Source of the DNA: Prolixibacteraceae bacterium
Lineage (GTDB): Bacteria; Bacteroidota; Bacteroidia; Bacteroidales; Prolixibacteraceae
Assembly: GCA_016931875.1 (NCBI GenBank)
Contig: JAFGDX010000449.1
Location: 1 to 6,546 of the forward strand
Length of the DNA stretch: 6,546 nt
Direction: 5' to 3'
The notes beneath the pieces were generated by a model, which ran no database searches, was not told where the DNA came from, and worked only from the letters and a program-made list of their open reading frames with translations. Position 1 is the stretch's first letter, and every line of letters begins with the position of its first letter. Both the position numbers and the translations under genes were made by a program. This document shows positions 1-5,543 of this stretch, piece after piece.

Positions 1-633
1 GCAGGCCCCACATTCGAAAAAATAGATCCCGTACGTTTTATCGGAAATTATTCCTCAGGAAAAATGGGATACGCCATTGCAGAACAACTGGCACAAGAAG
101 GCGCTAATGTTGTGCTGGTGTCAGGCCCCGTAAATCTTCCGGTAAAAAACAAATCAATAAAAGTAATCAGGGTTGAATCGGCCAGTGAAATGTACACAGA
201 ATGTTTACAACATTTCAAAACAACTGACGGGGCGGTTATGTGTGCTGCCGTTGCCGATTTTACACCTTTGCACCCGGAAAACGTAAAAACCAAACGGGGA
301 AAAGAAAACTGGAACCTGGTATTACAACCCACCAGAGATATAGCATCGGCATTGGGCGAAGAAAAAAAGGAAGAGCAAATATTGGTTGGATTCGCACTTG
401 AAACCAACAATGAAATTGAAAATGCTACCTTAAAACTCAAAACGAAAAATCTCGATTTCATTGTATTAAATTCGTTGAATGATCCGGGAGCAGGTTTTCA
501 AACCGATACCAATAAAATAACCATTATCGACAAAAACAATAATCGTAAGAATTTTGAGTTAAAAAGTAAAGAAGAAGTGGCCGTTGACATCGTAAACAAG
601 ATAATCGACACGCTGACAAAGAATCTTAACTGA
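1..633 (+). CDS. coaBC: Coenzyme A biosynthesis bifunctional protein CoaBC, C-terminal part (phosphopantothenate-cysteine ligase domain)
   Basis: The reading frame is open from the first base, so this is the 3' part of a gene that starts outside the window; 210 residues remain. The fragment is the CoaB domain, which joins 4'-phosphopantothenate to cysteine using CTP in cytosolic coenzyme A synthesis. Visible family motifs are AGPT.E.IDPVR...N.SSGKMG at residues 1-23 (nucleotide-binding region), AAVADF at 82-87, a lysine-rich segment at about 95-101 matching the catalytic-lysine region, GFALET at 130-135, and the D.IVLN...F.TDTN.I block at about 152-173. The decarboxylase domain CoaC, with its flavin site and catalytic His, would lie upstream and is not visible. 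A separate coaB cannot be strictly excluded, but fused coaBC is usual in bacteria. The next gene starts 40 bp downstream on the same strand, suggesting co-transcription. Nothing in the fragment appears broken. Confidence 0.95.
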   Translation, partial: AGPTFEKIDPVRFIGNYSSGKMGYAIAEQLAQEGANVVLVSGPVNLPVKNKSIKVIRVESASEMYTECLQHFKTTDGAVMCAAVADFTPLHPENVKTKRGKENWNLVLQPTRDIASALGEEKKEEQILVGFALETNNEIENATLKLKTKNLDFIVLNSLNDPGAGFQTDTNKITIIDKNNNRKNFELKSKEEVAVDIVNKIIDTLTKNLN

Positions 634-673
634 TAATTTTTTTCTATTTTTACAACGTGCAGCAAGTATTTTT

Positions 674-1582
674 ATGAAAAAGTTAACAATTTTTACAGCA
701 ATATTTTTTCTTCTGGTAAGTTCAGTTTCAGCACAGGAATTGCGTTGTAATGTTACTGTTTCATCGCAAAAAATTAAAGGAGCCAACAGAAACCTGTTCC
801 GGACGATGCAGTCTGACATTTATGAATTTATGAATAATCGTAAATGGACTGACCACGTTTATTCTTACGACGAAAAGATAAGATGCAACATATTAATCCG
901 CCTGGATGAACAGCTGGCAGCCGATGAATTCAAGGGCTCCATTCAGGTTCAGCTTACCCGGCCGGTGTTCAATTCAAGTTACGAAACCACCATTCTTAAT
1001 ATTAAAGACAACGATTTTCACTGCAGATATGTGGAGTTTCAGCCACTGGAATTCAACGAAACCTCAAATCGCGATAATCTGACCAACATTCTGGCTTACT
1101 ATGCATATGTCATCCTTGGTTTTGATTATGATTCTTTTTCGCCCGAAGGCGGGACACCCTATTTCGAAAAAGCACAGGCCATTGTAAACAATGCGCAAAA
1201 CGCTGCCATGAAAGGGTGGAAAGCTTTTGAAAGTGAACGAAACCGGTACTGGCTTGTAGAAAACATGCTAAACCAGTCGTATTCCGATTACCGAAATTGT
1301 TTGTATCAATACCACCGGCAGGGACTGGATTTGATGTCGGACCGGCCGGAAGAAGGACGAGCCGCCATTGCAAATGCCTTGCGCGATGTTCAAAAAGTTT
1401 TTCGCCGCCGCCCTAACATTTATATTTTGCAGGTATTTTTTGATGCAAAAGCTGACGAACTGGTCAATATATTTTCAAAATCGTACCCCGACGAACGAAA
1501 CAGAGTTGTAACCATTTTAAATGAAGTTGACCCTTCGAATGGCAGCAAATACGAAAAAATTGCTGAAAACGAAGGATTTTAA
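674..1582 (+). CDS. porD: DUF4835 family secreted protein, PorD-like (type IX secretion-associated)
   Basis: A 302-residue protein with a clear Sec signal peptide: Lys-Lys at 2-3, a hydrophobic core at about 4-18, and a likely cleavage after Ala20 (VSA|Q). The mature protein is rich in aromatic and charged residues and has no further membrane segment, so it should be periplasmic or outer-membrane associated. I recognise the family as DUF4835 from overall pattern: an N-terminal QELRCNV start, an early NRNLF..M...I.EFMN.RKW segment (about 38-58), a central YYAYVILGFDYDSFSP block (about 141-156), and a C-terminal LQVFFDAKADELVNIFS segment. Members are annotated as PorD of the Bacteroidota type IX secretion system; this is recalled family knowledge, and the molecular role is poorly known to me. 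The position between coaBC and recN fits the usual order in the phylum. The ATG at 674 is chosen because it gives the intact signal peptide. There is no obvious Shine-Dalgarno sequence, as is common in this phylum. Confidence 0.82.
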   Translation: MKKLTIFTAIFFLLVSSVSAQELRCNVTVSSQKIKGANRNLFRTMQSDIYEFMNNRKWTDHVYSYDEKIRCNILIRLDEQLAADEFKGSIQVQLTRPVFNSSYETTILNIKDNDFHCRYVEFQPLEFNETSNRDNLTNILAYYAYVILGFDYDSFSPEGGTPYFEKAQAIVNNAQNAAMKGWKAFESERNRYWLVENMLNQSYSDYRNCLYQYHRQGLDLMSDRPEEGRAAIANALRDVQKVFRRRPNIYILQVFFDAKADELVNIFSKSYPDERNRVVTILNEVDPSNGSKYEKIAENEGF

Positions 1583-1641
1583 TCTACACTTCTTCGCAGG
1601 TTTTTTACCAATCCGGTCCTGAATTTTTATTTGTAGTTTTC

Positions 1642-1671
1642 GTTGCCGTTGATTGATTTTTGGTATTTTTA
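1642..1671 (+). promoter_or_regulatory. Possible Bacteroidota-type promoter upstream of recN
   Basis: The 122-bp gap before recN contains GTTG at 1642-1645 and TATTTTTA at 1664-1671, separated by 18 bp. This loosely resembles the Bacteroidota primary sigma consensus (TTTG, about 19 bp, TAnnTTTG). Transcription would begin roughly 25-30 bp before the recN ATG at 1705. The same octamer TATTTTTA also occurs at 645-652 ahead of the PorD-like gene, but without a good upstream box. In such AT-rich sequence the match could be chance. The gap holds no other recognisable signal. Confidence 0.25.
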
Positions 1672-1704
1672 GGGCTGATTCAGAGAAATAAATTTGCATC
1701 TCTT

Positions 1705-3360
1705 ATGCTCACAAAATTATCAATTTCAAATTATGCATTAATCCAGCAATTGTCAGTTGAATTTCCACCCGGATTAAATATGATTACCGGGGAAACAGGT
1801 GCCGGCAAATCAATTATTTTAGGAGCATTGGGCCTTATTTTAGGGGCGCGGGCAGATTTGTCTGTTCTCAAAAACAAGGATGAAAAATGCATTGTTGAAG
1901 GCCATTTTGAAATTTCCAATTATAAACTTCAACCCTTTTTTAATGAAAATGACCTGGATTACGATCCCCAAACCATACTGCGAAGAGAAATTACTCCGGC
2001 AGGCAAATCGCGAGCATTTATAAACGACACCCCCGTAAACCTGAAAACCATGCAGGCCCTCGGATTAAAACTTATTGATATACATTCGCAACACCAGAAC
2101 CTCGAACTGGGAAACCAGAAATTTCAGCTCAGTTTGGTGGATGAAGTTTCGGCTTCAGGGAAATTACTTTCGGAATACAAAACTGTTTATAAAAATTATC
2201 TTCATCTTCAACAGCAACTAAAAAATTTAAAAGAGAAAGCAGAGAAGGCAAATGCTGAACTGGATTATTTTCAGTTTCAGTTTAAGCAGCTGGATGAAGC
2301 CCAACTCAGGGTAGGGGAGCAGGAAGAACTTGAAGCGGAGCTTGAAAAACTTACTCATGCAGAGGAAATTAAAAGTGCTTTTGTTGAAGTTTTGCAATTA
2401 CTTGACGGGGAGCATTTTTCAGTAATTCAAAACACAAAAAACAGTTCAAAAGTATTGGAACGCATTCAGAATTATATTTTGGATGTGCCCGAATTAAAAG
2501 ACCGCCTGCAAAGCACCTTCCTGGAAATAAAAGATATTGTGGAGGAAATTGAATCGATTTCCGAAAAAATTGAGCACGATCCGGTTAAAATTGAAGAAGT
2601 TAACGACCGCTTAAATGTAATTTACAATCTTCAGCAAAAACACAATGTGGCAAGTGTGGCTGAGTTGGTTGCGCTAAAAGATGATTTTGAACAAAAAATT
2701 ACCCGGGCAGTTGGTTTTGGCGACGAAATAAAAAACCTGCAAAGTGAAATACAGCGTGTTGGAGATAAATTAAAAAAACTGGCATCTGAACTTACGGAAG
2801 CGCGAAAAACATCGTTCCCGGCAATTGAAAAAGCAGTGGTTCAGGATTTAATACAACTGGGCATGGAAAAAGCAAAACTCCGTGTTGTACATGAAGAACT
2901 GGCGGAATTTACATCTTCCGGCAAAGATTTGATTTCCTTTCTTTTTAGTGCAAATACCGATTCAGAACCCGCTGAAATCTCAAAAATTGCTTCGGGAGGT
3001 GAAATGTCGCGTTTGATGCTCGCCATTAAAAATCTTCTGCGTCAATCAAAAAAACTACCCACCATTATTTTTGACGAAATTGATACAGGAGTTTCGGGCG
3101 AAGTAGCCAACAAAATGGGAAATATCTTAAAAACATTTTCTGTTTCAACACAGATTATCAACATTACCCACCTGCCACAAATTGCAGCAAAAGGAGATAC
3201 CCATTTTGTGGTTTTTAAATACGAACAGGAGGGTAAAACCTTTACGTCAGTCAGAAATGTGGAAAAAGATGAAAGAGTGGAAGAACTGGCCAAAATGGTC
3301 AGCGGAAATGAAATTACTGACAATACGCTGAAAACGGCGCGCGAGCTTCTGGAAAATTAG
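1705..3360 (+). CDS. recN: DNA repair protein RecN
   Basis: An SMC-like ATPase of 551 residues, close to the usual RecN length (about 550). RecN acts in the cytosol on DNA, helping RecA-dependent double-strand break repair. The N-terminus is typical (ML.KLSISNYALI..L.VEF..GLN), followed by a Walker A motif GETGAGKS at residues 29-36. A QHQNLEL motif follows at about 129-135, then a long charged coiled-coil region from roughly 150 to 370. The C-terminal half of the ATPase shows the ABC signature SGGE at 430-433 followed by MSRLMLAIK, Walker B IIFDEID with D457 and E458, then GEVA.KMG and THLPQIAA. The frame also extends upstream to a TTG at 1660, but the ATG at 1705 matches the family start exactly, so the extra 15 residues are rejected. 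It lies 122 bp after the PorD-like gene and may have its own promoter. All motifs needed for activity are intact. Confidence 0.97.
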   Translation: MLTKLSISNYALIQQLSVEFPPGLNMITGETGAGKSIILGALGLILGARADLSVLKNKDEKCIVEGHFEISNYKLQPFFNENDLDYDPQTILRREITPAGKSRAFINDTPVNLKTMQALGLKLIDIHSQHQNLELGNQKFQLSLVDEVSASGKLLSEYKTVYKNYLHLQQQLKNLKEKAEKANAELDYFQFQFKQLDEAQLRVGEQEELEAELEKLTHAEEIKSAFVEVLQLLDGEHFSVIQNTKNSSKVLERIQNYILDVPELKDRLQSTFLEIKDIVEEIESISEKIEHDPVKIEEVNDRLNVIYNLQQKHNVASVAELVALKDDFEQKITRAVGFGDEIKNLQSEIQRVGDKLKKLASELTEARKTSFPAIEKAVVQDLIQLGMEKAKLRVVHEELAEFTSSGKDLISFLFSANTDSEPAEISKIASGGEMSRLMLAIKNLLRQSKKLPTIIFDEIDTGVSGEVANKMGNILKTFSVSTQIINITHLPQIAAKGDTHFVVFKYEQEGKTFTSVRNVEKDERVEELAKMVSGNEITDNTLKTARELLEN

Positions 3361-3408
3361 AATGTTTTGAATTTGATTTGGTATCATTAAACTTAAATAA
3401 ACCTACTA

Positions 3409-4782
3409 ATGAAAAATCGAACTTTCCTTTTACTGTTTATTGCTCATAATCTGTTGTTTAGCGCATGCAATATTTCTGATAAAGAAGAAGATAAACAACC
3501 TAATTTTATTGTATTTATTGCCGATGATGCTGCGTGGAATGATTGCGGGCCTTATGGAAATACAGTGATTAAAACTCCAAATATTAATCAATTGGCAGAA
3601 GAAGGACTGGTTTTTGACAATGCTTTTTTAACCACAAGTTCCTGCAGTCCAAGCAGATGTAGTATTTTAACCGGCCGTTATCCGCACAGTACCGGAGCAG
3701 CCGAATTGCACATGCCTCTGCCGGCCAACCAGTTGCTTTTTGCAGGCGAACTTCAAAAAGCCGGTTATTACACGGCTGTTGCCGGAAAGTACCACATTGG
3801 TGATCCCAGGCCTGAATTCGACAGCATTTATAGTGGTGGCCCGAGTGGTTGCGAAAACTGGGTGCGGGCCATGAAAAACAGACCCAAAAACAAACCTTTT
3901 TTTATGTGGCTGGCTGCCATGGACCCGCACCGGAATTATCAACCCAACGCCATTTCCGAACCACACGATCCTTCCCGCGTTATTGTTCCTCCATATTTGC
4001 CCGATGCAGATTCAACACGCAAAGATTTGGCATTGTATTACGATGAAATCTCGCGCCTGGACAGTTATCTGGGAAAAGTAATGCAGGTATTAAAAGAACA
4101 AGGGGTTGACAACAATACAATGGTAATTTATATGACTGACAACGGAAGGCCTTTCCCGCGGGCAAAAACCAGGTTGTACGACAGCGGAATAAAAACGCCA
4201 TTTATTGTCCGGTGGCCTGCCAAAATACAAAAGGGACGCACAGATGCGCTGATTAGCTCGGTTGATATTGCTCCCACACTTTGTGAACTGGCTGAAACAG
4301 CCCTTCCCGAAACCTTCCAGGGAGTTTCTTTTGTGCCGGTTTTAAACAACCCTTCGGCAACTGTACGCGAATATATTGCAGGAGAACATAACTGGCATGA
4401 TTATCAGGCTTTTGAACGGGCCATCAGAAATAACCAGTTTTTATATATTCGAAATTCTTTTCCTGAATTTAATGCTTCTCCGCCAGCCGACGCCGTTGGC
4501 AGCCTCACTTACCAGAAAATGATAAAAATGCATAAAAAGGGCGAACTAACTGAAAAACAGATTGATTGCTTTATTGCACCACGCGCTGAAGAAGAATTGT
4601 ATGATGTTGTAAGCGACCCGTACCAGTTTCATAACCTGGCTGAAAATCCGGATTATGAAGCAGCCATAGAAAAAATGAGAAATTTACTGGATGAATGGAT
4701 AATACAGTTCAATGATACCATCTCAGAAAATCCCACACCTGACAAATTTGACCGCTGGACCGGCAAACCACTGGCAGATTGA
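3409..4782 (+). CDS. Lipoprotein sulfatase, formylglycine-dependent S1 type, SGSH (heparan N-sulfatase)-like
   Basis: A 457-residue sulfatase. The first 19 residues are a hydrophobic signal ending FSA-C20, a slightly relaxed lipobox, followed by NISDKEEDK; an acidic stretch after the lipid cysteine fits a Bacteroidota surface-export signal, so it probably sits on the outer membrane. Catalytic features are complete: metal ligands D39-D40, the formylglycine cysteine C79 in CSPSRCSILTG, K127 and H129 in GKYHIG, H174 in DPHR, D244-N245 in TDNG, and K253. The segments SSCSPSR, DPHR, VPPYLPD, TDNG.PFP and ELYD...DP...NLA resemble human N-sulfoglucosamine sulfohydrolase (SGSH) from memory; K253 falls where human SGSH has arginine. 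This suggests a heparan N-sulfatase-like subfamily, but the true substrate could be another sulfated glycan. Activity needs a formylglycine-generating enzyme (in this phylum normally anSME), not seen here. It follows recN by 48 bp; no SusC/SusD or glycosidase gene is adjacent. Sulfatase activity is near certain, the substrate is not. Confidence 0.93.
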   Translation: MKNRTFLLLFIAHNLLFSACNISDKEEDKQPNFIVFIADDAAWNDCGPYGNTVIKTPNINQLAEEGLVFDNAFLTTSSCSPSRCSILTGRYPHSTGAAELHMPLPANQLLFAGELQKAGYYTAVAGKYHIGDPRPEFDSIYSGGPSGCENWVRAMKNRPKNKPFFMWLAAMDPHRNYQPNAISEPHDPSRVIVPPYLPDADSTRKDLALYYDEISRLDSYLGKVMQVLKEQGVDNNTMVIYMTDNGRPFPRAKTRLYDSGIKTPFIVRWPAKIQKGRTDALISSVDIAPTLCELAETALPETFQGVSFVPVLNNPSATVREYIAGEHNWHDYQAFERAIRNNQFLYIRNSFPEFNASPPADAVGSLTYQKMIKMHKKGELTEKQIDCFIAPRAEEELYDVVSDPYQFHNLAENPDYEAAIEKMRNLLDEWIIQFNDTISENPTPDKFDRWTGKPLAD

Positions 4783-4806
4783 TTTGTGGATTAAAAAATA
4801 TTTTGG

Positions 4807-4896
4807 ATGGAAATGTACAAGAGAATTTTGAAATGCTTAACGTATAAAAATTCAACATTTTTCGATAATGAATTATGTTAAATATTGTACATCCAT
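4807..4896. repeat. Long interrupted inverted repeat after the sulfatase
   Basis: The left arm ATGG-AA-ATGTACAA (4807-4820) is the reverse complement of TTGTACATCCAT (4885-4896) except for two extra bases. Inside it, the TTAACGTAT segment and a nearby ATTC pair imperfectly with GAATTATGTTAA just before the right arm. The arms are separated by an uneven internal loop, so the RNA fold would be irregular. It could be a relic with terminal inverted repeats or an inefficient terminator; no T-run follows the right arm. Confidence 0.5.
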
Positions 4897-5016
4897 AAAT
4901 TGTTGTACTGTTGCCGTAATTTAACACCAAACATTAATTTGGAATACTCAACCGAAAAACTTTTTAGCCGGGGATTTTGTACTTATAGATGTGCGGCTGG
5001 TGTGTGTTGGATAAGT

Positions 5017-5053
5017 GCGACAGCTCCCGAAATGAATTCGGGACAAGCTGCGC
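5017..5053. repeat. GC-rich hairpin, REP-like
   Basis: A strong stem-loop. Left arm GCG (5017-5019), bulged A, then CAGC (5021-5024) and TCCCGAA (5025-5031); loop ATGAA; right arm TTCGGGA (5037-5043), bulged CA, then the complements ending at 5053. A shorter outer pair TAGCCG (4965-4970) with CGGCTA (5053-5058) could enclose it. The base composition stands out from the AT-rich surroundings, as for a dispersed palindromic element. Copies elsewhere in the genome cannot be seen from here. Confidence 0.6.
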
Positions 5054-5071
5054 GGCTATTTAATATAGTGT

Positions 5072-5082
5072 CGAATTATAGG
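5072..5082 (+). repeat. Extra copy of the GAATTATAGG end motif
   Basis: CGAATTATAGG followed by an A-run repeats, in direct orientation, the left end of the 5231-5483 element (GAATTATAGG at 5234-5243). After each copy comes a further partly shared stretch (CATC, then AAAG). A third copy, inverted, forms the right end of the element. It may be an older or alternative left terminus. Confidence 0.4.
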
Positions 5083-5101
5083 AAAAATCATCCCGGAAAG
5101 C

Positions 5102-5175
5102 ACGAATAATTAAGTCTCTGAGAAATACAAAGTATTCGTCAACGCACAATTAAAATTATTTATTAAAGCGTTGAC
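5102..5175. repeat. Two adjoining, slightly overlapping hairpins
   Basis: The first stem pairs ACGAATA (5102-5108) with TATTCGT (5133-5139). The second pairs GTCAACGC (5138-5145) with GCGTTGAC (5168-5175) around an AT-rich 22-nt loop. They share two bases, so both cannot form completely together. A perfect 14-bp AT palindrome follows at 5183-5196 (TAAAAATATTTTTA). Their role is unknown. Confidence 0.5.
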
Positions 5176-5280
5176 AATTGCATAAAAATATTTTTAGTAC
5201 AAGTATTTAGATATCACGATTTAAAAAGCGATTGAATTATAGGGAAAACACATCAAAAGAAATTTTGAATACACTTTTAC

Positions 5281-5330
5281 ATAAAATCTTTGCCGTTATC
5301 GGACTTATCAGCCACGATAACTGATTTTAT
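5281..5330. repeat. Hairpin repeat, copy 1
   Basis: The outer stem ATAAAATC (5281-5288) pairs with GATTTTAT (5323-5330). The inner stem GTTATCG (5295-5301) pairs with CGATAAC (5315-5321). The tip contains GACT and AGCC. An uneven internal loop separates the stems (six bases on the left, one on the right). It shares sequence blocks and layout with copy 2 at 5374-5430. Confidence 0.75.
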
Positions 5331-5373
5331 ATAAACCAGCAGAGCTAAAAGTAGTATTAGTATTCAAATTATT

Positions 5374-5430
5374 TTATCATAAAATCGTACCGTTATCAGA
5401 CTAAAGCCGTGATAACTGATTCTATGATAA
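5374..5430. repeat. Hairpin repeat, copy 2
   Basis: The outer stem TTATCATAAAATC (5374-5386) pairs with GATTCTATGATAA (5418-5430) with one A-C mismatch, five bases longer than in copy 1. The inner stem GTTATCA (5392-5398) pairs with TGATAAC (5410-5416). The GACT and AGCC blocks at the tip and the uneven internal loop are kept from copy 1. The last inner pair is A-T here and G-C in copy 1, so pairing is retained through change on both sides. Confidence 0.75.
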
Positions 5431-5450
5431 ATCCCGACTTAGGTCGGGAT
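5431..5450. repeat. Short GC palindrome abutting hairpin copy 2
   Basis: ATCCCGAC (5431-5438) and GTCGGGAT (5443-5450) form an 8-bp perfect stem with a TTAG loop. It begins at the base directly after hairpin copy 2. The CCCGA core resembles that of the hairpin at 5017-5053. Short palindromes of this type seem common between genes in Bacteroidota, which is recollection. Confidence 0.65.
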
Positions 5451-5508
5451 ACATAATTTGAACACGTTTGTCCTATAATTGATATTATGATAAATAAAAT
5501 ATGTTTTG

Positions 5509-5537
5509 AAAAAGGAGAGTGATGTACCCTCCTTTTT
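5509..5537. terminator. Bidirectional intrinsic terminator
   Basis: AAAAAGGAG (5509-5517) and CTCCTTTTT (5529-5537) form a perfect 9-bp stem around an 11-nt loop. Each strand reads G/C-containing stem then a T-run, so it can work in both directions. It starts only 6 bp beyond the stop codon of the minus-strand TPR gene, which it most likely terminates; on the plus strand it would block read-through from the sulfatase side. Confidence 0.85.
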
Positions 5538-5543
5538 ATATTT

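Larger units (their letters stand above)
5231..5483. mobile_element. Candidate non-autonomous MITE-like element with imperfect terminal inverted repeats
   Basis: About 250 bp with no coding capacity. The ends are inverted copies: AATTATAGGGAAAAC (5235-5249) against the reverse complement of 5466-5480, matching at 13 of 15 positions by eye. Just inside lies a second inverted pair, AATTTTGAATAC (5261-5272) and the AATTTGAACAC block (5455-5465 is its same-strand relative; the middle GTATTCAAATT at 5360-5370 is complementary to both). The body contains two related hairpins and one GC palindrome. No clear target-site duplication was found and no transposase is present, so a MITE or REP-type element is inferred, not shown. 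A structured non-coding RNA is the main alternative. Confidence 0.42.
4783..5543. other. Convergent intergenic region, palindrome-rich, no convincing gene
   Basis: About 760 bp between the 3' ends of the sulfatase and the TPR gene. It is markedly AT-rich apart from small GC islands at about 4965-5058 and 5431-5450. The only sizeable open frame, 4885-5109 on the plus strand, lacks a good start and runs through the inverted repeats, so I do not call it a gene. The region instead holds a chain of inverted repeats described separately. Because both neighbours end here, upstream regulation of a neighbour is unlikely; mobile repeat sequence, structured RNA, or transcription termination are the plausible roles. 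There is no clear U-tract terminator immediately after the sulfatase stop. Confidence 0.75.

Noticed and set aside
645..652. TATTTTTA as a -7 promoter box for the PorD-like gene
   Set aside because: No TTTG-like box lies at proper spacing upstream; the octamer recurs in AT-rich sequence, and co-transcription with coaBC is simpler.
1660..1704. TTG-initiated N-terminal extension of RecN
   Set aside because: The ATG at 1705 begins exactly at the conserved family N-terminus, and the extension covers the likely promoter and leader.
4885..5109. Open frame of 74 codons on the plus strand
   Set aside because: It starts at a TTG inside an inverted repeat, runs through the GC-rich palindrome, and its translation has no recognisable domain; more likely chance.
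5102..5483. CRISPR-like array
   Set aside because: The repeats are only two diverged, differently flanked hairpins with no regular repeat-spacer pattern and no cas genes.
5231..5483. Riboswitch or leader for a downstream gene
   Set aside because: No plus-strand gene begins downstream, and the minus-strand gene ends before this region, so there is no gene to control in cis.
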